Source: Saccoglossus kowalevskii
Lineage: Eukaryota; Hemichordata; Enteropneusta; Harrimaniidae
NCBI RefSeq assembly: GCF_000003605.2
Contig: NW_003143313.1
Location: forward strand, 16,115-72,010
DNA: 55,896 bases
Direction: 5' to 3'
The position numbers and the translations under genes were made by a program. Of the stretch, positions 34,034-45,800 are shown piece by piece (position 1 is the stretch's first letter; each line of letters starts with the position of its first letter). The notes beneath the pieces were generated by a model. That model was not told the origin of the DNA, did no database searches, and saw only the letters and a program-made list of their open reading frames with translations.

Positions 34034-34618
34034 NNNNNNNNNNNNNNNNNNNNNNNNNNNNNNNNNNNNNNNNNNNNNNNNNNNNNNNNNNNNNNNNNNN
34101 NNNNNNNNNNNNNNNNNNNNNNNNNNNNNNNNNNNNNNNNNNNNNNNNNNNNNNNNNNNNNNNNNNNNNNNNNNNNNNNNNNNNNNNNNNNNNNNNNNNN
34201 NNNNNNNNNNNNNNNNNNNNNNNNNNNNNNNNNNNNNNNNNNNNNNNNNNNNNNNNNNNNNNNNNNNNNNNNNNNNNNNNNNNNNNNNNNNNNNNNNNNN
34301 NNNNNNNNNNNNNNNNNNNNNNNNNNNNNNNNNNNNNNNNNNNNNNNNNNNNNNNNNNNNNNNNNNNNNNNNNNNNNNNNNNNNNNNNNNNNNNNNNNNN
34401 NNNNNNNNNNNNNNNNNNNNNNNNNNNNNNNNNNNNNNNNNNNNNNNNNNNNNNNNNNNNNNNNNNNNNNNNNNNNNNNNNNNNNNNNNNNNNNNNNNNN
34501 NNNNNNNNNNNNNNNNNNNNNNNNNNNNNNNNNNNNNNNNNNNNNNNNNNNNNNNNNNNNNNNNNNNNNNNNNNNNNNNNNNNNNNNNNNNNNNNNNNNN
34601 NNNNNNNNNNNNNNNNNN
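34034..34618. other. assembly gap, 585 N
   Basis: Unknown bases. Long frames of X reported across this gap are not coding evidence. Confidence 0.99.
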
Positions 34619-35268
34619 ATACCGGTACACTATTTCAGAACAATAGGTCAAAACACTAACATTATGGGCCCGTTATGCGAGAAATTCAATATGGCGACCA
34701 AACCGAACCACTTTAATTATTTTATTTTTCTCATAATGAGAAGCTACATGCAACATATTAAGTTGATTGTTTTAAGTACACGGAATAATGCCAAACATGA
34801 TTTTGAACATTTTTGACCAACATTCAAGATGGTAACCATATGGAAAAATGGATGTGAATTTATTTTGTGACATTTGACATTTAAAGGTTGAAGTCAACTT
34901 CAATTTTCACAGTAACTGAAATCATTGGCATTATACATGTTATATATGTTCTATTCAGATAAAAACGAAACAATCGTCTTGAGCTGAAACTTAAATTGGT
35001 TTGGATATTGATTTGTTGAAATATTGTATGCATGTGCATTGTCACTATAACACTAAGGTAAGTCTCTTTGCTGACACAAATGCTTGATTGCCCTAAACTA
35101 CTAGTGCAGTGATGTATAGGTGTGTTACAATTTGGGTCAAATCTCAAATTCTTTGTAAAGTTTAACATTCACCTTAAGTACTATGAAAGTAAAAGTTGTT
35201 CACATTTTCAGGGTTCCTGGTATTCACTTATTAGCTCTACTATCAGTGATAAATACTTTGCTAAGTTG

Positions 35269-36448
35269 TTAGTCCCCCATCAGACGAAGTCCGAAAACGG
35301 GGACTATTAATTTGGGATCACTTCGTCCGTCTGTCCATCCGTACGTACGTACGTACGTCCGTCCGTCCAGAGCTATATCTCGGACACCCATTGACGGTTT
35401 TCATTTAAATGAAGACAATACATTCAAGTTACTTTATGATCGGAGCAAAAATGGACGACTGGCGGCCATTTTGGATGTAAAATTTGCTATTTCTGATACC
35501 AAAACATGTCTGCAGCAGTTTCTCGGAGATGACTGTGCCGATTTGGATCAAAGTTGGTATGGTGATCATACATATTGGCTTATAGGTGCACGTCATATTT
35601 TTTTGTGATTCGAACAAATATGGCTGACTGGTGACCATTTTGTTTTTTGTGGTACCCAAGCTACTTTCTCTTGAATGCAATGAACGTTTCTCTTTAAATT
35701 TTGTACAAAGATAGTATACCAAGGGATACATTTGTACCACATTATTTTTGTGATTCGATTCAATATGGCTGACCGACGCCCAAACTTCCTGTAAAAGTGT
35801 TAAATCGTCATTTTTTACATGTCCGGAGCTGTTTCTCAGAGATGACTAGGCCAATTAAGATCAAAGTTCATATGTAGATAATACATATTGGATTATAGGT
35901 GCACATCATATTTGTTTTCGTGATTTGAACAAATATGGCTGACTGGTGGCCATTTTGTTTTTCATGGTTATCATGCTACTTTCTCTTGAATGCAATGAAC
36001 GTTTCTCTTTAAATTTTGTACGAAGGTAGTATGCCAAGAGATACATCTGCACCAACATTATTTTTGTGATTCAATTCAATATGGCTAGCTGACGCCCAAT
36101 TTTTATGTAAAAGCACTATAAATCGTCATTTTTACATGTCCGGAGCTGTTTCTCAGAGATGACTAGGCCAATTTGGATCAAAGTTGGTATGATGATCATA
36201 CATATTGGGTTATAGTTGCATGTCATATTTTTTCTGTGATTCAAACTAATATGGTTGACTGGTGGCCATTTTGTTTTTCGTGATACTCATGCCTACTTTC
36301 CCATGAATGCAATGAACATTTCTGTTTAAATTTTGTACAAAGACAGTATACCAATAGATACATCAACATGAACATTATTTTTGTAATTTGATTCATTATG
36401 ACTGCCCAATGTCCAAATCTCGTGTAAAAGCACTAAATCATAATTTTT
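35269..36448 (+). repeat. AGTCCCC hairpin-headed repeat with three about 312-bp monomers
   Basis: The head hairpin AGTCCCCC/CGGGGACT (35271-35305) is followed by CGTCCGTC and repeated CGTACGTACGTACGT. Three tandem monomers then start near 35519, 35834 and 36146. Each has TCTCGGAGATGACT or TCTCAGAGATGACT, GATCATACATATTGG, ATATGGCTGACTGG with CATTTTG, and GAATGCAATGAACGTTTCTC. They differ by scattered substitutions. No long frame is conserved between monomers, so this looks like non-coding repeat DNA. Confidence 0.75.
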
Positions 36449-36662
36449 AGATACAACGTACTGTAAAACATGTCTTTTTAGCTAGATTGCTAATTTAGCT
36501 AATCTGTAATTTTGCTAATTCAATGTGTATGGTGTTATTGAAAGCTATGCTAGCGAGATACAACGTACTGTAAAACATGTCTTTTTAGCTAGATTGCTAA
36601 TTTAGCTAATCTGTAATTTTGCTAATTCAATGTGTATGGTGTTATTGAAAGCTATGCTAGCG
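36449..36662 (+). repeat. perfect 107-bp tandem duplication
   Basis: AGATACAACGTACTGTAAAA starts at 36449 and again at 36556. The two 107-bp units appear identical. The unit includes TACTGTAAAACATGTCTTTT and TAGCTAATCTGTAATTTTGC, which recur in diverged form at 4200-4290 (inverted order) and near 55785-55852. It lies about 200 bp before the CEP78 coding exon acceptor. It is a recent duplication or an assembly artefact. Confidence 0.85.
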
Positions 36663-36871
36663 ATGTACAATGTACAGCTAATCTGTAATTTTGCTAGTTT
36701 AAAAGAAGGTACCTTCTCACAGTAAGAATATTTGCTCTTTAGCCAAATTCAGATTCTCTTAATCCGTGCACTGAGTCAAGTTCGCTAAAATGGTACATGT
36801 ATGTAGCTGTTTTAATATTTTACAATACATGTAGTATATTTTTCTCTATTTCAGGTTATATAGTACTAATC

Positions 36872-39800
36872 ATGATTGAGAGTGTACAAGCTAGGCAAAG
36901 AGGAGCATACGACTTTGGTAGTCACTATGACAATCTATGTCTACTTCAGAATACATGTCCCCTACATTCTGTCAAAGCACATATTGAGGAAGGTGTTTTA
37001 GATGTAAATGCTGATAGAATACGCCTATCAGATTGGACACCCTTATTGAATACGCTGGCCATCAATAAAAGTTTACAGTACATTGGGATTCGAAGTTACT
37101 ATCAAAATTGTGATGATGGTGAGTGTGAAATTATTGTTTTTGTTTTAAAAGTAATAAATAACGTAATATTTGACCTGAGTATATACAAAGTACTTTTTTG
37201 GAAAAACATGCTAAAATTGGCATTTTTGGAACTATTGCCATTGGAATTCTTGTCAGGGAATTATTCTTTTAAAAAGAAGTGAAAGAAATGAAAAAGATGT
37301 TGAAATATGATTTAAGATTTTCACCATAGAAACCAATAGTAAATGGCTTGAAAATCATCATTTTATTTTAAGACATTTTTTATGCAAAAAATAGTTCAGT
37401 CACCATTTTTTTTTACTTTGATTTTGTGAGAAACAGCATAACTGTGCTCTCGCTGTCGCTCGCAAATGTCGTAAATTACGAAATTTGGACAAGATTTACG
37501 AACAAAATAAATATCTATTAGTAGGATTTACGAACACATTTTGTACAAAATACCCTCGCAAATCGCCCTCATTTAATTGTCAAGACTCGACTGTGATCAT
37601 CACGCGTGTTACGGTTTGAGTGATTGCCATTTTAAAGTTAAACAATGTCCCCTTACTTCTAAGATTGCAACAATTGTTACATGGTGATCGCGATCAACAC
37701 GGAACTGCCACTGAATGTATTTTTCCACTCTTAAGTTATTTTGGTGTCATCGCACATGCGTAGTTTAGTCGACATGTGTTTCAAGATACCTCGCGACTTT
37801 ACTCTCAGTATGGGACGGTTTCATGTCGCCTTCAAACACGTGATTTGTTTATTTATTGAAAATGGAGACTACTAGTACGTCAAAAAGGAGCAGACAACTG
37901 CTCGACGAGTATTTTTTACGACGAGATGGAGAAACCGCTAAATCATGTTCAGAACCAGAAACCCATGGGTGTCCTAACCCTGACAGCACCAAGAAACGGA
38001 AAGTTGATCGTACTGCAGCACGATTTCAGAAATAATGGAAGGTTAGCTGCGGTTCCATAGCCTTTGGTGCGACATACAATCTAATTTTGCCCTACCAATT
38101 TCATTCGGACGTCTTGTTTTTATTTTTGTTGTTGTATGTCGAACATGGGCCGGCCAGTGTCTGTCACGTAAATAATGCGGTCGGCAACATAGGGCTATGA
38201 TTCCACAGCTAATGGAAGGTGAGACAATGTTAGCGAATCGATCGAAAAATACTATAATTTGTGTAACATTCTTACCGGGCATTCTTAGCATTGAGATCGA
38301 GTTACAAGACCGAAAGTTACTTTAGTTACTTTTTCACTTTAATTTAGAAATTTCGATGAAAATAAATAGTCATTTTGTGTCGTCATAAACGTCAACATGC
38401 GGGTTTGCATGAGCACGGGAGATAACTTCATAAGAGTATTGATTGGCATAGAGTTTTTTTCTGAGAAATTTTCCGTGAAAATTTATTCACAGGATGACTT
38501 GTGTTCTAGGCAGTGAACTTAGTGAACTTTTGAATGATGACTATTTTCCCCACTGTTAACAATGTGAGCTTATCATGCATATGTTTAATTAATACTGAGT
38601 TATTCAAATAAAGGTTCTGGTGTCTACATTGCATATTTTGTTGTGATGTTTTGTTGTACCATCATAAATGGTACATTTTGTGGAGCAGACTGCCTAATTT
38701 GATGTCATGAAATTACAAAGTACACACAAAATTAGAGCTCAGGTTGCACCAGCAAGCACCATTTTCAGCATGCTGTTCTTGTTTTCGGCGGACGACAGAG
38801 GGGACACCTCCCTCTCCTTCTCTCTTCCCCGTTGTGCTCAGTCGCGGGAAAATGCTCTGCAGTTTCCAGACAAAGTTTACTAATACTTTTTTCTTGATTA
38901 GTAAATTTACTATTACCTAGCAAATTCCAGAGAGAGCCCAGCATAAAATAAAGGCATATGATAAAAGTCAAGGAATCTTGTGCTAATGTTAGCAAACTTC
39001 CTGAACCAGTCTTTCCCTAACCCTATCACCAAACTAACTGTTTTCATTATTAAACTGTCCCTAACACAGTATTTACTACCATGTGGGCGGAAGCTGCCTG
39101 GTATTACCAATATTTTTTCTATACTTAAACGTCATGTAGATTTTATTGTATGTCACATGGAGATAATTGTTTCGCAAATTGTTTTTGAAATTATTTTATT
39201 TATTTTTAGATAAAGTGTCAGAGTCCCAGAAATATACTGCAAAAAAGAGAGCTCCCCCTATTAGGAGTAAAGAAGTTACTTACAGACTATGTACAGCACT
39301 AAAAGATTGTCTCTCAGTATCACCTGCATTGACCATACTAGAGTTACAGGGACTACCCCTTAGGGAAAGAGATCTCACTGCTCTCTCAAAGGTAAGATAA
39401 CGCTTATTTCTCTATGAATACAGCACACATGTTCAGTTCGGTAGTGGTGATCACATGATTTTCATACTACTGGGGAGGGGTTTTTCACTTTTTGTGTTCT
39501 TGACTCAAAATTTTGTTTTACTGGAAGGCGAATGTGCAGGGTAGACAATAATCGGCCATGGCAGAAATGGCCAAGAAGTAGTGCAGTGTTACTGTAGTTT
39601 ACTTTGGAAATATTTATTTTACCATATAATAATAATAATAAAAAAACAACAACATAATAGTCACAATATAACAGGTTTAAAAATTAAAACATGCACCATT
39701 CTGTGCACTGTACCATGAAATTATTTTTCAAACTTTTTGTTTGTTTGATATTTGTGTTTCATGAATGTCTACACTGCCAATCTATTTTTTTAATGCAATG

Positions 39801-42800
39801 TACAGTAAAGTAAAAATGTTACAAAGTCACACATGTTCATTTTTAGATTCCAGCAGTTATGCTTTTCTGTTTAATGTTTCCAATAGGATGTTTTGTCTAC
39901 CACAATGTGAACCTTAAGTCATTAACCTTTTCAACACCAGTTCCCTTTTTTCATCAAAAATTCACAAAAATATTTGTGTTATTTGTGTCTGCACTTTTCC
40001 TCAGAAGATTTGACGAAAATAGCCAAATTGTTTGAGTAAAAACTAAAAATTGACTCATTGCTAGAAATATTGAAGAATAGAAGAAAAAAGTGCAGAAAAA
40101 TTGGGACGCGAAAGGCTGCTGGTGAAAAGGTTAATGTTGCACAGAGATTTGTTGTGGAGCAACTAGTTCTGCTTATTTCCTGACGTGTCATTAACTCAAT
40201 AGACAATCATACATTGAAAAAATTACCTTGAAAAATATTTTAGTATACATTTGTATATTTACTGTAGTTTAGGAATTTGCAACTGGGTAAAAGAAATAAG
40301 TAAAAACTAAGAAAATCAAAGGACATACCATTTTGTTTGCTGCAGCCACATATCGTCTTGATTTTCAAGACCTCTATCCCCGGCAGTTAACAAGATGATC
40401 TAACTTGATTTTTTTATTCTATTTCGACTTGAGTTCCCTAGAAAATCAACCCTGATGACACACTGACCAAAATATAGTACCGGAAGTCCTGCCATAATTT
40501 CACAAATGTTTCTTTGTTCGTAAGAGTGGCTTGTTCTGCTTGTACATGTATTAAAAGAACGATAGACTGTTTACTGAGAGATCCTGTGTTATGAGTGAAA
40601 TCGAACATAAAAACAGGACAAACAAAGCTCATAGCGTTGTAGTGACATCAAAACATCGCAAGAGATTCAACAATTGTATATTTTTATAAAACTATTTTTT
40701 GAGTATTTCCATGCCTAATGATATGCTGTACACATTTGATGATGGTCAATTTTGATGAAGTAAGGGTATTTCAATACGGTACCATAGTTCCCTCTGAAAG
40801 ATGGGCATCTCAACATTGAACTATAGAAAAATTAGATTTTTGCAGCAGGCATTGATTTGCATCCTTCACACGTTATGCAAGATTTTGCTGTGAACGGAAA
40901 ATCACAAATATTTTAGTGATCAAGTGTTAATTTGTTGCCGTTCTCTTCACTCCTTCACTCACATCAGTTTATGTGTATTATTTATTTTTGACAGGGCATA
41001 TCAAAGAATAAATCTTTAAATCATTTATCTTTGGAATACTGTATGATTGGTGACCAAGGTGTGCAGATTATATGCCAAGGTCTCAAGAACTCTGTAACCA
41101 TTCATTCCTTGAATCTCACAGGGTGTTGTATGACATGGAAGGGAGCTGATACGCTAGCAAAGGTCATCAAGGTTAGGATTATTATTTTATACACAATAAA
41201 TGTACAGTTGAACTTATGTTAGTGACTATCTTTAAATAAACACCACTTACCCATAGTGACAGCCTTTGGGCTGTTTGAATGAAATTTACCTGTAAAGTTA
41301 CATGTATAAAAATCTAATGTGAATTAATTAATCAACTTGCATATAAAAGACTGTTTGTCTATAAAGTTGAATTTCTACATATTGTACACCAGCAGGGAAA
41401 AATTTATCCATTCAGAAACCACTTTAGAATCTTTATTTTGAAAATGTGCATCATATTATTGACACATTCAAAATGCACACATTTTCCATAATGGAAGAAG
41501 ACTGTACTATTGATTTTGCTGGCAGATGTCACACAGCATATGTTCGAAATTTATGTAAACAACAAATTTATTTTACCTGGGTTGTATATGTTGCTTGAGT
41601 TCAATATTGAACAGGGCATGGTGTGACGACCACCTGCCTTTTAATATCATATTTCTGTTTTCTTTCTCAACTACATTCCTACTATTTACGCACACAAGAA
41701 TAAATCGCCATTAATGCTGCCATTATTAGTCTCAGTTTATAGATTGACCCCTGTGTGTCAGTACCTACCGGTATATCCTAGATTTGCCAGACTTATTACA
41801 TTCAAAATTCACACATACATAATACATAATATTATACATATGCACATCAATTTATTTCACGATCTGATTCAAGATGGCTGAGTGGCGGCCAATTTTGTGC
41901 AAAAAATCATCAAAAATCAAGCTTTTCTGGTATGGATGGATTTTGATCAAACTTGGTACATACACAAGACATTATGGGCCCCTGATGCACGTCATTTTAT
42001 TTTTCAAATCTAATTCAAAATGGCTGACTGGCAGCCATTTTGTTTTAATGAATGAAGGTGTATCTCTGATATGGTTTGACAGATTATATTCAAATTTTAT
42101 ATATTCTTAATAAATCTTGTTATAGATATACAGATGTATTCAAAATGGCCATTTTGTTTTAATTAATGCTGTTCCGGAGCAATACTGTAAAGGGGGTAAT
42201 TATTCACTGGGTTTTAATTTAGCTTATTTTGCTGACTGGAAAATGGGCTAAATTAAAACCCAGTGAATATGTAAAATTTAGCATAGAACACATTATCTAA
42301 ATGACGAAACCGTGAATTTAAAACCCACTGAATATGCCTGAAATGGTAAATCAGTGAAATTTAAACCCAGTGAAAATTAGTCATTTTACAGTATCTCTCC
42401 ATATAGACAAGTACTCGTTTGACGATCAGACTGAATGTCAATCATTACAATGTTAACAAATCATCATATTCAAGCATCAGCTTCTGGATCTATATCTCTG
42501 ACATGTTTAAGTTAAACTATATTACTGTAAACAAGTTTGATTACTAACGGGGACTGTGCCATACATGGCTTGTGTTAGTTTGAAAATATAATACCGATAT
42601 ATTTGGCTTGGCTGCCATCAGATCACATTTTTCCTTCTTCTGATTTTTTGCGATAATTTTATGGTATTCACTGAGAAAGAATTTTGCGAAAGCCACCGAG
42701 AAATTTTACTGCATACAAAATTTTATGATTTTCACTGAAAAATTTTGTCTTGCGAAATTGAATCAATTTAAAGTATATACGGTAATATGTATAGAACATG

Positions 42801-45800
42801 GACATATTGAATTCAACATGGTTACTACATGGCATGTACATAGTTACCATATGGCATGTACATAGTTACCACACGGCATGTACATAGTTACGACATGACA
42901 TGTACATGGTTACCGGTTACCACGATGGCATGTACATGCTTACTACATGGCATGTACATGGTTACAACAGGGCATGTACATGGTTACAACATGATATGTA
43001 CATAGTTATCACATGGCATGTAGATGGTTACCACATGGCATGTACATAGTTACCACTTGGTATGTATGTGGTTACCACATGTTATGTACATGGTTACGAC
43101 ATGGCATGTACATGGTTACCACATGGTATGTAAATAGTTACAACATGACATGTACATAGTTATCACATGGCATGTAGACGGTTACACATGTACATGGTTA
43201 TAACATGACTTGTACATGGTTACAACATTGCATGTACATGGTTACCACATGGCTTGTACATGGTTACCACATGGCTTGTACATGGTTACCACATTGCTTG
43301 TACATAGTTACCATGCGACATGTACAGCGATTTGATAATAACCTTACACTTGTTCATTTCAGCACCAGGCAACCAAGAGGCACAGTGAAGCATGGCAGGA
43401 TAGCTTAAGGTATAGAAGACCAGATTTAGATAGGATGTCTGGACTGAGGAGACTCACACTTAATTCAAATTCTTTGGTCAATGATTCAGGTGCCATTGCC
43501 TTTGCGGATGGACTTCGGGATGATCTATGGCTCAAAGGTCAGTCGTGCCTCAGATTGCCATCACATAATTTGTATACAAGATGCAAATGATATATTATTT
43601 GTTTGAACATTTTCATTGCTTGCAGCAAATCACAAATTTCATTTTAAGTCAATTTGTCACCTTTCACAAAATAAATCCACACAAAATGTTTCCAGATTTA
43701 ATAAAAAAAATAATTGTTAAATAATGTACCAAAAGTTTGTTGGGGATCATGAAGATGATGTGTTAAAAAGTAGTAATCATTCAAATTTGTGATTTGATAC
43801 TTATAATAGTTTATTTGATGTGTAGCTCTTGAAATGCAATAGCAAGAATTGTGCTTGCATGTTGTTTTTTAAAAGCAAGTCTTTGAATATCAGCTGAGCT
43901 GCAGCATAAAAAAGTCACTTTATGTTTAAATTATGTTTTAAGTTTGGATTAAAGCAATCCCCTGAACAGTGTGATACATACTGGTTTAATATGATACAAG
44001 GTTTTCACAAGTTTTGAAGGCAGAATTGCGTTACCGGTAGTATTGACCAACAAGTAAAAAAGCTTGAAACAACCCAGTACTGCCTGAGTGCATACTTTCT
44101 GGTATTTTTTTGATAACCTCATTATTACATATTTTTCATGCTTGTTGTAATACTTTATTGAGAGATGATGGCACGTAAAATAAGTTCCTAATTCTGTCTC
44201 ACTCTATAGCGCTTCTGCGTCCAATCTATACATAGGAGAGTGTTCAAATGTGATGTCAATAACCTTGAATGCTTCGCTGTTGGTGCGTTTATCCCATATA
44301 AGGGAAAATTTGAAAAGTGCTGATATGTTTTTACAAAATGACTCATTCTGTTATTTTTTATGCTGGATATACAATAATATAGTTTTAAATTATTTGTGTA
44401 GCTCTTGATATGCAGGGGTGTGGTATATCAGATGTGGGTGCCAAGGCATTATTGGATGTACTCAAAACCAACTCAACATTAGTAGTTTTAGATGTCAGGA
44501 AAAACCCTCTAATTGGTGAGTAGCTATTGCACTTTTGTTTAGTCTTGATTTGCTTCTATGCTCTCTAATGAAAGTATCGGTAATTATTCTTTATAGTGTT
44601 AGTGACGACTGTCAATATCATTGTTACCTTTAGAAGCTCCCTACAGCCCAATACATGTACAATTTTTTATTACCTCTTTTTTTAGCAGCCACCTTGTTGG
44701 CCAAACTTGATTTTCTGGGATTCGATTTTGGACTTGCAAGGACACCCTGATCACTATCACTATAGTACGGTACTGTATGTATCATAGGTTTCTGTGTCAT
44801 AGTCCGATCATCATATATTTCTAATTTTACAGATAGAGAATTACTGAAAGACGTTATGGAGCAAGTACTCATTAACAGTGGTGGAGAAGAGGTTGAGGTA
44901 AAAATTGACATATTAGGAGTAGTACTGAATATGTATTGCAGCTTATGTTGATAAGCCTCTGAAAATAAAACCAGTTTTTTTCATTACTAATAGGCAAATA
45001 AACAAAACAGATTACATCTGTTTAGTATCCCTGAAGTTACCACTCTTTTTGGATTTAAATACTTTGTAAGGAATACCTTAGAGCATCGGGAAATGCAACA
45101 AATTGGCTTTTTACATCCCAAATTTTAAATATATAAGTTTATGTGTATGACATGGCTAATAAATGTAAATATGTTTGGTGATATTTGTCTAAATGCTGTC
45201 TTATTTTGAGATTTAAAAATATTGTTTCTTTCAGTATAAATGGCTAAAAATGTCTTCCCCTAAAGATCCAAGCAAGAGAGGTAAATCACGAAAGAAGACG
45301 AAGACACTGAACAGTACGTTTGGTAGAAAAACAACCATCAGGTTGCGTTCAGGTGCATCTAAGACGCATGGTAAAACAGTGGCATGCATTCGGTCAGCAA
45401 ACAGGCATTCCGGATACTCGCCACCAAATGTCAGTAAACCTGGACCTGGGTTCATTCCGTGGAGGACTGCTGCTAGAGCTAGTAGACACAGGTAATTTCT
45501 ATCTTGTATGAAGAGCGGAAAATTGTACTGAATGCCAGATTTGAAAATGCAGAAAATGACATCAACAAATTATGTGTTGTTTAGTAATCTTTTACAGTGA
45601 GCGCAAGATATTTACATACACCTAACTCCCGCATCCAACAACCGGTAATGGAATAGTCCAACTACTCCTCGTTCCTTGCAGCCAAACTTCAACGGCATTC
45701 TGCGTCCGGTGTTTTGATTAACTGTCACGTAGGCATGTATGCAACTTTATTGCGTCTACAACGGTCATTGAAGTGTCTGGGGCTGTTGCAAAGTTCCTCG

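Larger units (their letters stand above)
32991..35268. other. gap-containing interval between NATD1-like gene and CEP78
   Basis: It holds a foldback element at 33702-33880 and an N gap at 34034-34618. No gene was recognised. If CEP78 has its first untranslated exon to the left, this is part of its first intron. Confidence 0.45.
37119..39209 (+). other. CEP78 intron 1, with a CpG-richer island
   Basis: It is bounded by GTGAGT and TTATTTTTAG. CpG dinucleotides are visibly denser from about 37440 to 38260, with a CACGTG at about 37839. That part holds a 57-codon ORF and a 168-bp element with a 9-bp target duplication (separate entries). No CEP78 exon lies here. Confidence 0.55.
41172..43362 (+). 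other. CEP78 intron 3, largely repeats
   Basis: It is bounded by GTTAGG and TGTTCATTTCAG. It holds a headless relative of the hairpin-headed repeat monomers (about 41840-42175), a TACTGTAAA foldback element (42184-42392), a further ATTTTCACTGAAAA-type fragment (about 42655-42785) and a 22-bp minisatellite to 43325. Confidence 0.65.

Noticed and set aside
33989-34816. Long open frames of 205-273 codons
   Set aside because: They consist almost entirely of unknown residues over the 585-base N gap.
35269-35305. Helitron 3' end (hairpin plus CTAA in reverse complement)
   Set aside because: The hairpin arm overlaps the CTAA and the following base is not the expected T in these copies, so a canonical Helitron end is not supported.
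42830-43325. CRISPR-like array
   Set aside because: The units are contiguous with no unique spacers, and the context is an animal intron. It is a minisatellite.
43205-43408. 67-codon frame over the minisatellite
   Set aside because: It is a product of the 22-bp tandem repeat and runs into CEP78 exon 4 in the wrong phase.
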